The position numbers were made by a program, and so were the translations under genes. A stretch of 5,404 nucleotides of DNA from GCA-020344715 sp050115935. GTDB lineage: Archaea > Thermoproteota > Bathyarchaeia > Bathyarchaeales > Bathyarchaeaceae. The DNA lies in contig JASFPO010000127.1 of the NCBI GenBank assembly GCA_050115935.1, positions 1 through 5,404 on the forward strand, given 5' to 3'. Shown here piece by piece: positions 1-4,973 of the stretch. The notes below the pieces were generated by a model, which saw only the letters and a program-made list of their open reading frames with translations, was not told where the DNA came from and did not search any database. Position 1 is the stretch's first letter. Every line of letters starts with the position of its first letter.

Positions 1-3
1 TCA

Positions 4-24
4 GAAAACGAAAATAGAAAAATA
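4..24 (-). terminator. Candidate T-rich transcription terminator at the end of the leftward cluster
   Basis: Read on the minus strand, this tract contains T runs of five, four and four, separated by one to three other bases. Such clustered oligo-T tracts act as transcription terminators in archaea. It lies about 175 bases past the stop codon of the Mth938-like gene, which is far but possible for a 3' UTR. Closer to that gene I see only a weak five-base-pair hairpin (149-164) and no T run. No RNA data support it, so this is inference from base composition. Confidence 0.35.
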
Positions 25-198
25 CCGATGTCCAGCCAAAATTTCATATAGTCTGTCGAAACTTTGGCATGTTTCTTTCCCCGTCTGTACTGAGCTAGCA
101 TGGTAGTTTGAAGTCTCACCTATTAAGTTTACGTTCAACTTACTGACACATAATAAGGCTTATGAACTCTTATTTCAGTTTCAATAATCTGCAGGTTT

Positions 199-537
199 CT
201 AGCAAGTCAGGTGAAATGCAGCAACAACCTTTCTAGACTGACATAGACGATTGTAGGTTTCGCAAGCCTGCTTTGTATTCTCAACAACAAGCTCGATGTT
301 TCTAGACTTAACATGGTCCCTGACGTCTTGCGGAACCTTCATGAGCCCACAGTAGCCTGTGCCGATAACAAGCACTTCAGGCTTAGCTTCAAAAATATCC
401 TTCAAGTCTCCTAAGCTTAGTCTGTGACCCTCTTTTCTCCACCAGCCATCCTTTACGTTGCTGGGGAAAATTATGACATCACGGCTGTATCTACATCCAT
501 CAATGGTAACTTGACCGAAATCGTAGGTTTCAATCAC
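199..537 (-). CDS. Mth938-like domain protein (DUF498/AAMDC family)
   Basis: This encodes a small soluble protein of 112 residues that is a single Mth938-like domain. Visible family features are the opening FGxVxIDG (residues 7-14), DVIIFPSNVKDGWWRKEGH (20-38), the strand-turn EVLVIGTGYCGLMKVP (54-69) and the ending VAAFHLTC (105-112). The biochemical role of the family is not established, so none is assigned; a cytosolic location is inferred from the lack of signal or membrane segments. I chose the GTG at 537 because it leaves six residues before FG, as usual in the family, and starts 20 bases after the upstream stop. A GGAG lies 12 bases ahead of it (550-553). A TTG at 597 (132 aa) or GTG at 576 would overlap the upstream gene and add an atypical leader. 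It probably sits last in the leftward operon. The family call is firm; the start is less so. Confidence 0.88.
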   Translation of the reverse strand: MIETYDFGQVTIDGCRYSRDVIIFPSNVKDGWWRKEGHRLSLGDLKDIFEAKPEVLVIGTGYCGLMKVPQDVRDHVKSRNIELVVENTKQACETYNRLCQSRKVVAAFHLTC

Positions 538-557
538 GAAACCGCACAACTCCGAAA

Positions 558-1538
558 CTATTTCGTTAGCTTCCACCTTTTGAGGCTTTCTACACAAAAC
601 CCGTAACTGGAAATCCTTCTTCGCGGTGTTGCTATATGTCGGATTCCTATAGTGTTACCTGTGACCAAGCAGCCTATGAAATCCCATGGAGTATAGTCTC
701 CTGCTTCAGGTGGATAATAAGTTAGAAGGCTTTTGTAGATCGGATCTACTCCTACTTTTTTGAAGGTCTCCTTCAAGGATTCTTCAAGTGTCAGCTCTTG
801 TGTGAAGAGATATTGAAGCAAATGTGTGGTTGCTGAATCAGTGTGGGATGCGAGTACAGAGTCATTCCAGCTCACATAGACTTTTGCGCCTTTCTCGATG
901 AAAGCTTCAGCCATATCAGTGTACGTCAAGCCGTTGCAGCCCATCATTATGACTAATGTATCTGGAAATCTGCCGTTCATGCTGTGCTTGATGAAGAGAG
1001 GGCTTATTCCAAAGTAGGTTGGTTCTTTTGGTGTGCCGTTTTCGAATCGATAGGTAACCCATCCAAGTTGATCCGCCAATTGCTCATAGACGTATTTGGT
1101 CTTGCTGTAAGGTTCAGAAGTGAAAAGACTTACAGGAGGCTCCCCAGCAGAGACCAGAGCCGAATGCACCCTGAGAATTAACAGCCTAAAGCCATGCGTT
1201 GGGAGGTCTCTATAGAACTTCACTGTGACTTTTTCGCCTTGATAATAGTCTACCGAAAACCCGGTGTTTCCAAGAGTTGTTACTGCTGTTTGGATAAATG
1301 TTTGGTTAGACGCCGTGAGACTTAGGTGGTCTACTATGGCTGCTCTGGGCTTGAATGTAGAACCTGTTCCTTGAGCTTGCTGTGACGAACTCAACATGGA
1401 GTGGATGAAGAGGCTTGAAACCGTAATAATAGTGATTAGAATTGCGATAATGATTGCCAAGCCTATGCGTTGTTCTCTCTTTTTCTCTTCACGAATCTTA
1501 TGTTTGATTCCACGTGGTTTCCTTTTCTTATTCTTCAT
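558..1538 (-). CDS. Membrane-anchored caspase-like (clan CD) protein of unknown function
   Basis: The product is 326 residues from the ATG at 1538 (an in-frame TTG at 1547 would add three). A strongly basic head (about 1-23) precedes one hydrophobic helix (about 25-47), followed by a Ser/Gln/Gly linker, so the rest should lie outside the cell. The outer domain has the layout of a clan CD cysteine peptidase. One hydrophobic strand ends in LRVHSA (His125) and a second ends in VIMMGCNGL (Cys201); a conserved-looking YVSWNDSVLASHTDSATTHLL stretch follows from about 221. These would be the catalytic His and Cys. The residue after His is Ser, where caspases and legumains usually have Gly, so activity is not assured. 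The last 40 residues, after the YTPWDF at about 282, are basic and less family-like. Similar proteins occur in uncultured archaea as hypotheticals, from memory only. It follows the C13 gene by 63 bases in the same direction. No strong Shine-Dalgarno is visible. Confidence 0.8.
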   Translation of the reverse strand: MKNKKRKPRGIKHKIREEKKREQRIGLAIIIAILITIITVSSLFIHSMLSSSQQAQGTGSTFKPRAAIVDHLSLTASNQTFIQTAVTTLGNTGFSVDYYQGEKVTVKFYRDLPTHGFRLLILRVHSALVSAGEPPVSLFTSEPYSKTKYVYEQLADQLGWVTYRFENGTPKEPTYFGISPLFIKHSMNGRFPDTLVIMMGCNGLTYTDMAEAFIEKGAKVYVSWNDSVLASHTDSATTHLLQYLFTQELTLEESLKETFKKVGVDPIYKSLLTYYPPEAGDYTPWDFIGCLVTGNTIGIRHIATPRRRISSYGFCVESLKRWKLTK

Positions 1539-1565
1539 ATGAGGCAACTCATGATTTGCGTCGAT

Positions 1566-1579
1566 GGAAAAAAAGGGGG
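1566..1579 (-). terminator. C5-T7 tract after the C13 gene; possible terminator
   Basis: On the minus strand this reads CCCCCTTTTTTTCC and begins 22 bases after the stop of the legumain-like gene. A T7 run in this position fits an archaeal oligo-T terminator. The next gene starts only 28 bases further on and I see no clear TATA box for it, so full termination would leave that gene without a promoter. Partial read-through, lowering expression of the downstream genes, is a reasonable reading. No hairpin precedes the run. Confidence 0.4.
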
Positions 1580-1601
1580 ATGAGGATAGAGTAAGATAAG
1601 G

Positions 1602-3971
1602 TCATTGCTTTTCCTTTCTACGTTTGACACGCTTTACATAGATTGCCGTTGCTATCTTTGCGACAATTATTGTTGAGGTTACAGCAATATAAGGAGCTAA
1701 CAAGTCAAGTTTGTCAACAGGAAATGCAGTTCCACCAACGGGTGTTGTTCCATAATAGGCAGTGTATGTTCCGCTTAAGCTTACGGCAATAGTGGTGCTT
1801 GTTTCTCCGGTGCTCCATTGTTTGAACGGATGACCATATGAGTCGGTAAGGGGAACAGTGAATGTGTGGACACCCCTAAGATCTGTGAACGTATGCGGCG
1901 TGTTTAGACCTGTTAGAATCCAATCTTTCCTTATACTTGAACCTACCGCCTTGCTTTCCGTATAGCAGTATGCACCAATTGTGACATCGTAGGGGTTGTC
2001 TATCTGAACTACATAGCTGTGAGTGCCAACATTGTTGGAAGCATCAAAAACCCTTACTTGTAGAGTTTTAAGCCCATTCGAAACAGTTGTTGTGTCGAGA
2101 TCCAGTTCAAAGAACGAATTTGATGTAGGTGGCAGATCAACAGCTCCGACCAGATCGGCTCCCACATAAAACTCAGCTCTTTTAAGGCACATATCATCTG
2201 AGACTGTGCCATTGATGCTAACCGTACCTTGAACAAATCGCCCGTCAAGTGGACGTTCTATGTGAGCAATCGGTGATTGGACATCAACTGGAGGCTCACC
2301 TGTCAGTGTGAATCCGACACCTGTTGACACGGAAGTCGCTGTGTTTCCGTTTTCTTCCTCTGCGGTGATTATGAATCTGAAGTCGCTGGGTCCACTCGCA
2401 TGATTGGTGAAGTTGATTGAAGGAATGTCCACGGTGAAATTTCCATCATGATCCAAGTCGGTCATTTCGAAACGTTCGAGTGGCATCTCGCTAAGCACCA
2501 TATCAGGAGGAGGTGGTGTCCAACCTGGAGGTTGCATCCATGCTCTAACATGAGCTAAGGGTGTCTTGTTTTCTATCTCAGCCCATAAAGTCACGGTGGT
2601 TGGAGGAGGCCATGTGTAATATAGCTTCGGTATAGCGTAGCTTATCCAGGGGAAAGGCCACTCGCATGATCCGATGTAGATGTCACCAGCGAGATAGCCG
2701 TCTCCGCCGTCAGGTAACGGGCCAGTGTGACCGATACTGTCATCATTGTCATCCAAGAGTGGTGTCTGAGGATATCCTTGCTGATCCACTACATCACAGG
2801 CAATGTTGAAGGACCATGCCATTGAATGCCCTGATTTTATCTGGTTCCAGAAAGGTTGAGAAAAAGCTTCCCACTTGCCATCAGGCGACACCCATGAGCT
2901 TTCAATTGCTCGACTTGAAGTGGTTATCACTCTTCCAGATTTTGAAGTCTCATCGATGAAACTGCCGCTGTGACAAGCTGCATAAATCAAATGTATAGGT
3001 GCGTTCGTAGCTCCTTCCAAGGTATCAAACCAAGAAGCCAACTGTGTGGGGTTGACTTGATCTGGTGAGTCAATACAGAATACATCAAAGCCTCCATGGT
3101 CGAAAAGGTATAGAAACAATGGTTGAGCGGGACCTACCTTGTCGGAAGCCCATGTTTCAATGGACCACTGGAGATTCGCACTTGTGGACAGATTATCTAT
3201 ATCGTTTTGGCCGTCTCCATCTACGTCCTGAGGAGAATATTCTGGTTGATTCATATAGTATATGCTGTCTCCGCTGTAGCCAACATCTCGAAGGATTTTG
3301 AAAACTTCATTGCAGCCGTAGTTTATCTGTTCTGACAAAGATCCGTAATGATTCCCTGCTACAATTATGAAATATCCGATACCTAGTTGTGGCACAAAGG
3401 TTTGGGGTGCTGCCCACCAATGACCGCACCAACTGCAATAGAAATCTGCATAAACCGTTATTGTTTCATTAGCCTCCAACGACAGACCACTGAAGACGAA
3501 GTCTTGTGCATGTGAACCACCAATTGGCCAGTTAGAGGGTGTACAAACCATCTTTTGCATCACGATGCCGAATGATCCTACCAATTCCACAGCTACAAAC
3601 CTACCATCAGGACATCCCGCAGCACAGGGGTATCCACTCTGGCCAGGGTACGATGGCGGTGGAAAGCCACATGCCGTAGAGAATGGTGTGCATCCAGGAT
3701 TTCCTGCATCGTTGGGATTACAAGCTGAACAGAAGGTGCATTCAACCGAAACGACAATTGTGTTTGGGTTTGTTTGGACTACGCTATTTATTTGATAGTC
3801 GGACACGGAATTTTCTTCTATTGCTCCTACTAGCAATGGAACCGATGCAACAGCTATCAATGCCACGCCTATTGTTAAGAACAGAGAGAGCTTCTTTCTG
3901 ATGTCGTTCCTCTTTGATCTTTCTTTAGCTATCGCGGTAGTTCCAATTCTTCTAATGCAAGTACAAGTCAT
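1602..3971 (-). CDS. Secreted, C-terminally anchored legumain-like (peptidase C13) protein
   Basis: A 789-residue multidomain surface protein. After a basic head comes a hydrophobic signal segment (about 28-50, ending VGA). Residues 60-195 form a Cys-rich region with ten cysteines, including CTFCSAC (78-84) and CSWC (179-182). The C13-like core spans about 197-445: strand YFIIVAG, a calcium-loop-like DVDGDGQND (249-257), catalytic-looking YLFDHGG (His292) and YAACHSGSF (Cys333), then RVITTSS. Beta-sandwich modules follow at about 460-557 and 567-658 (Ig-like), then a repeat-type module at 663-742 ending GTYTAYY. A membrane helix (about 757-778) and KRVKRRKEKQ form the anchor. C13 enzymes are cysteine peptidases or transpeptidases, often cutting after Asn; both dyad residues are present, so activity is plausible, but the substrate is unknown. 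The start is ATG with GGGAG nine bases upstream. It leads a three-gene leftward cluster. Confidence 0.88.
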   Translation of the reverse strand: MTCTCIRRIGTTAIAKERSKRNDIRKKLSLFLTIGVALIAVASVPLLVGAIEENSVSDYQINSVVQTNPNTIVVSVECTFCSACNPNDAGNPGCTPFSTACGFPPPSYPGQSGYPCAAGCPDGRFVAVELVGSFGIVMQKMVCTPSNWPIGGSHAQDFVFSGLSLEANETITVYADFYCSWCGHWWAAPQTFVPQLGIGYFIIVAGNHYGSLSEQINYGCNEVFKILRDVGYSGDSIYYMNQPEYSPQDVDGDGQNDIDNLSTSANLQWSIETWASDKVGPAQPLFLYLFDHGGFDVFCIDSPDQVNPTQLASWFDTLEGATNAPIHLIYAACHSGSFIDETSKSGRVITTSSRAIESSWVSPDGKWEAFSQPFWNQIKSGHSMAWSFNIACDVVDQQGYPQTPLLDDNDDSIGHTGPLPDGGDGYLAGDIYIGSCEWPFPWISYAIPKLYYTWPPPTTVTLWAEIENKTPLAHVRAWMQPPGWTPPPPDMVLSEMPLERFEMTDLDHDGNFTVDIPSINFTNHASGPSDFRFIITAEEENGNTATSVSTGVGFTLTGEPPVDVQSPIAHIERPLDGRFVQGTVSINGTVSDDMCLKRAEFYVGADLVGAVDLPPTSNSFFELDLDTTTVSNGLKTLQVRVFDASNNVGTHSYVVQIDNPYDVTIGAYCYTESKAVGSSIRKDWILTGLNTPHTFTDLRGVHTFTVPLTDSYGHPFKQWSTGETSTTIAVSLSGTYTAYYGTTPVGGTAFPVDKLDLLAPYIAVTSTIIVAKIATAIYVKRVKRRKEKQ

Positions 3972-3980
3972 TTTATTCTT

Positions 3981-3985
3981 CTCCC
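3981..3985 (-). promoter_or_regulatory. Ribosome binding site of the C13 gene
   Basis: GGGAG on the minus strand stands nine bases before the ATG at 3971. It supports that start, which otherwise gives an unusually long 27-residue basic head before the hydrophobic signal segment. No alternative ATG, GTG or TTG lies between it and the hydrophobic segment. Confidence 0.65.
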
Positions 3986-4003
3986 GTCTCTCCTTTTCGC
4001 TAG

Positions 4004-4015
4004 GATACTTGTATC
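4004..4015 (-). repeat. Short inverted repeat in the C13 gene leader
   Basis: GATAC-AA-GTATC on the minus strand is a perfect five-base inverted repeat with a two-base centre, lying in the probable 5' leader about 33-44 bases before the start codon. It may be a dyad for a DNA-binding regulator, or chance. As RNA it would make only a weak hairpin. Confidence 0.3.
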
Positions 4016-4059
4016 ATCGCGCTTCCCTTTTGAGCGCTACGAAGAAAAACTCTACAAAG

Positions 4060-4068
4060 ATATTTAAC
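4060..4068 (-). promoter_or_regulatory. Candidate TATA box for the leftward C13 gene cluster
   Basis: The minus strand reads GTTAAATAT here, close to the archaeal TATA consensus. Transcription would begin about 25 bases downstream, near 4038, giving a leader of some 65 bases. The BRE just upstream is not convincing. Other AT-rich possibilities lie at 4081-4090 and 4110-4119. The assignment is by consensus and spacing only. Confidence 0.45.
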
Positions 4069-4095
4069 TGAGGTTGACCCAATTTAATATCAGGC

Positions 4096-4107
4096 AGAGA
4101 TATCTCT
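4096..4107. repeat. 12-bp perfect palindrome upstream of the C13 promoter
   Basis: AGAGATATCTCT is a perfect palindrome starting about 28 bases upstream of the proposed TATA box of the C13 gene. Position and symmetry fit an operator for a dimeric activator or repressor. No second copy was noticed in the window. Confidence 0.35.
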
Positions 4108-4181
4108 TCACATTATAATTAAGCATGATAATGGGCTTTTAAAATTTCCTACTATGCTATTAATATGAAAGACCAAAAATT

Positions 4182-4216
4182 AAAAAAACAGAGCTTTTTG
4201 TGGTCTCACCAAAAGC
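4182..4216 (-). terminator. Hairpin followed by T7: intrinsic-terminator-like element
   Basis: On the minus strand GCTTT and TGGT pair with ACCA and AAAGC around a GAG loop, with a three-base bulge, giving a nine-pair stem (4216 to 4193). Four bases later comes a run of seven Ts (4188-4182), then a further T5. This is the classic layout of an intrinsic terminator. No recognised minus-strand gene lies upstream of it before the ABC gene, so what it terminates is unclear. It could end an unannotated small RNA or block antisense transcripts from entering the C13 promoter region. Confidence 0.45.
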
Positions 4217-4226
4217 GTGGGCCCAC
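4217..4226. repeat. 10-bp GC-rich perfect palindrome
   Basis: GTGGGCCCAC is a perfect palindrome directly abutting the hairpin-plus-T7 element, and much more GC-rich than its surroundings. Minus-strand TGTGG within it (4227-4223) could also pair with CCACA in the neighbouring stem (4203-4199), so the two structures could compete. Alternatively it is a protein-binding site. Confidence 0.4.
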
Positions 4227-4366
4227 ACTCGCTTAATTCATTTCAAACCATCACTGTTCGCAAGTCAATCTTTTAGCAAAAGACGATATCCAAATAATGC
4301 TTGTTAAGCCTATGAGTTCAATGAAAACAGTGCCTCCATTTCTTGACTAAACCCAGCGTAGTCTCG

Positions 4367-4376
4367 CTTAAATATC
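4367..4376 (+). promoter_or_regulatory. TATA-like box, possible distal promoter of the small-gene pair
   Basis: CTTAAATATC matches archaeal TATA boxes and nearly repeats the sequence proposed for the C13 promoter. Rightward transcription would start near 4394, giving the first small gene a leader of about 120 bases that includes the downstream end of the short GNRA-type hairpin. The complementary strand (GATATTTAAG) is also TATA-like and could instead drive a leftward RNA ending at the T7 element. Direction is therefore uncertain. Confidence 0.3.
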
Positions 4377-4472
4377 AAACAAAAAGCTCAGCGAAAGCTG
4401 TCTAAATTTGACGTTGGCGCTCACTTTCGGTTAGCTCTCTCTCCACTACACGGATTGATGTCTCATCGACTG

Positions 4473-4480
4473 CTTTAAAT
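4473..4480 (+). promoter_or_regulatory. Candidate TATA box of the small-gene pair
   Basis: CTTTAAAT lies 38-45 bases before the ATG at 4518. A start of transcription about 25 bases downstream, near 4500, would leave a leader of under 20 bases, common in archaea. It is the better placed of two TATA-like boxes. Confidence 0.45.
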
Positions 4481-4517
4481 CTTCAAGCATTTGAAATCTC
4501 TTCCAAGGCGAAATCTT

Positions 4518-4667
4518 ATGGAAAGCATTACTGAACACTGCAAAAACCCTTGGAACGGAAAATGCACGAGCAGTGACATTCAACTCTACATCTACCACAA
4601 TGATAGGGAGCTGCCAATCTGTCGAAGATGCTGGAACCAGATCGCTGACAAGCACTTAGAGTGGTGA
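4518..4667 (+). CDS. Small four-cysteine zinc-ribbon-like protein
   Basis: This encodes 49 residues. Four cysteines stand as C8-x7-C16-x18-C35-x2-C38, within HCKNPWNGKC and ELPICRRCW, a pattern that should bind one zinc ion as a ribbon or treble-clef-like knuckle. A strand-rich middle (IQLYIYHNDRELP, 21-33) joins the two halves, and the end is IADKHLEW. Its likely role is a cytosolic adaptor or nucleic-acid- or protein-binding module, but that is inference; I recall similar tiny archaeal hypotheticals without a known function. The ATG follows an AAGG (4505-4508) at nine bases, and a TATA-like box lies upstream; an in-frame TTG at 4491 is an alternative start. Cysteine spacing, a sensible promoter and a coupled neighbour argue against a chance frame. 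The overlapping minus-strand frames have no recognisable features. Confidence 0.72.
   Translation: MESITEHCKNPWNGKCTSSDIQLYIYHNDRELPICRRCWNQIADKHLEW
4663..4667 (+). promoter_or_regulatory. Ribosome binding site overlapping the zinc-ribbon gene stop
   Basis: GGTGA, a good archaeal Shine-Dalgarno sequence, includes the TGA stop of the zinc-ribbon gene and lies four bases before the ATG at 4672. This arrangement suggests translational coupling and supports the reality of the second small gene. Confidence 0.55.
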
Positions 4668-4671
4668 AAAC

Positions 4672-4821
4672 ATGGAGAGAGCCGATTACGGCAGAGGGTT
4701 TGAGGAGACTCTCAGGCTTTGCCAAAAGGTAACGAAGACCTATCGAGGCTCAAAAGAGACGTTGAGGCACATTAAGCGTATAGAAGAGTGTTTGAAAAGA
4801 CTGGTTAACGAAGCAAATTAG
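4672..4821 (+). CDS. Small charged helical protein, unknown function
   Basis: I do not recognise this 49-residue product. It is rich in Lys, Arg and Glu and should be mostly helical. Residues 27-47 (from SKETLRHIKRIEECLKRL onward) place Leu and Ile at about every third or fourth position, as in an amphipathic helix or short coiled coil. It has two cysteines (17 and 40), no membrane segment and no signal peptide. The ATG starts four bases after the zinc-ribbon stop, with GGTGA overlapping that stop, so the two are probably made together and may bind each other. A DNA-binding or partner-binding role is possible but untested. It is short enough that chance cannot be excluded; the coupling is the main support. 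Confidence 0.55.
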   Translation: MERADYGRGFEETLRLCQKVTKTYRGSKETLRHIKRIEECLKRLVNEAN

Positions 4822-4959
4822 CGACAAAATGAAAAGCGAATAAACAACAGAAACCACATTCTTAAACAGAGCTGAACCTACTTCTTAATCCAAGAATCTC
4901 AACAAAATGGTTTTTATATTAGTTTGTCATGGTGTAGAAGGAACTTAATCATCTACAGT
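4822..4959 (+). promoter_or_regulatory. Spacer with the ABC transporter promoter (TATA at 4911-4920)
   Basis: TTTTTATATT at 4911-4920 is a good archaeal TATA box, preceded by an A-rich stretch (CAAAATGG) that could serve as BRE. Transcription would start near 4940, about 30 bases before the ABC start codon. No clear terminator for the preceding small genes is visible in 4822-4910, so some read-through into the ABC gene is possible. Confidence 0.55.
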
Positions 4960-4965
4960 GAGGAG
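4960..4965 (+). promoter_or_regulatory. Ribosome binding site of the ABC ATPase gene
   Basis: GAGGAG lies eight bases before the ATG at 4974. An in-frame TGA at 4959-4961 rules out any earlier start, so this start is well fixed. Confidence 0.75.
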
Positions 4966-4973
4966 TCCAGATC

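Larger units (their letters stand above)
3972..4517. other. Divergent intergenic region without a convincing gene
   Basis: This stretch of about 550 bases separates the leftward cluster from the rightward genes. It is AT-rich near the C13 promoter. It contains the C13 leader, palindromes (4004-4015, 4096-4107, 4217-4226), a hairpin-plus-T7 element on the minus strand (4182-4216), and plus-strand TATA-like boxes (4367-4376, 4473-4480). CTCGCTTAA occurs twice (4228-4236 and 4363-4371). A short CAGC-GAAA-GCTG hairpin with a GNRA-type loop lies at 4389-4400. Open frames here are short and lack good starts. I see no tRNA or C/D-box RNA signature. Confidence 0.6.

Noticed and set aside
1..159. Open minus-strand frame ending at the first base of the window, with a plausible stretch QTGKETCQSFDRLYEILAGH
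   Set aside because: It has no ATG or GTG start (only a TTG near 138) and no ribosome site, and its Phe-rich end simply reflects the T-rich tract at 4-24. Homology would be needed to revive it.
153..163. ATAAG-G-CTTAT inverted repeat after the Mth938-like gene as a terminator
   Set aside because: The stem is short and AT-rich and no T run follows on the minus strand.
4201..4260. tRNA-like fragments (GGTTTGAAAT on the minus strand, and a GC-rich stem)
   Set aside because: No cloverleaf with acceptor, D and anticodon arms can be assembled around them.
4200..4307. Plus-strand frame of 35 codons from GTG 4200
   Set aside because: No Shine-Dalgarno site precedes it, it runs straight through the hairpin and palindrome, and the product has no recognisable motif.
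4251..4346. Minus-strand open stretch with a hydrophobic segment (FIELIGLTSIIWISSF) that looks like a membrane helix
   Set aside because: There is no start codon before the hydrophobic part, with stops just upstream (4347-4349 and further). It could be a remnant of a lost membrane gene, but the evidence is too thin to annotate.
4389..4400. CAGC-GAAA-GCTG hairpin as part of a riboswitch or structured RNA
   Set aside because: Only four base pairs, with no extension of the stem and no recognisable riboswitch core around it.
4446..4725. Two overlapping minus-strand frames of 65-69 codons opposite the micro-genes
   Set aside because: They read as antisense shadows of the zinc-ribbon gene, with no motif or ribosome site; the plus-strand cysteine pattern explains the openness better.
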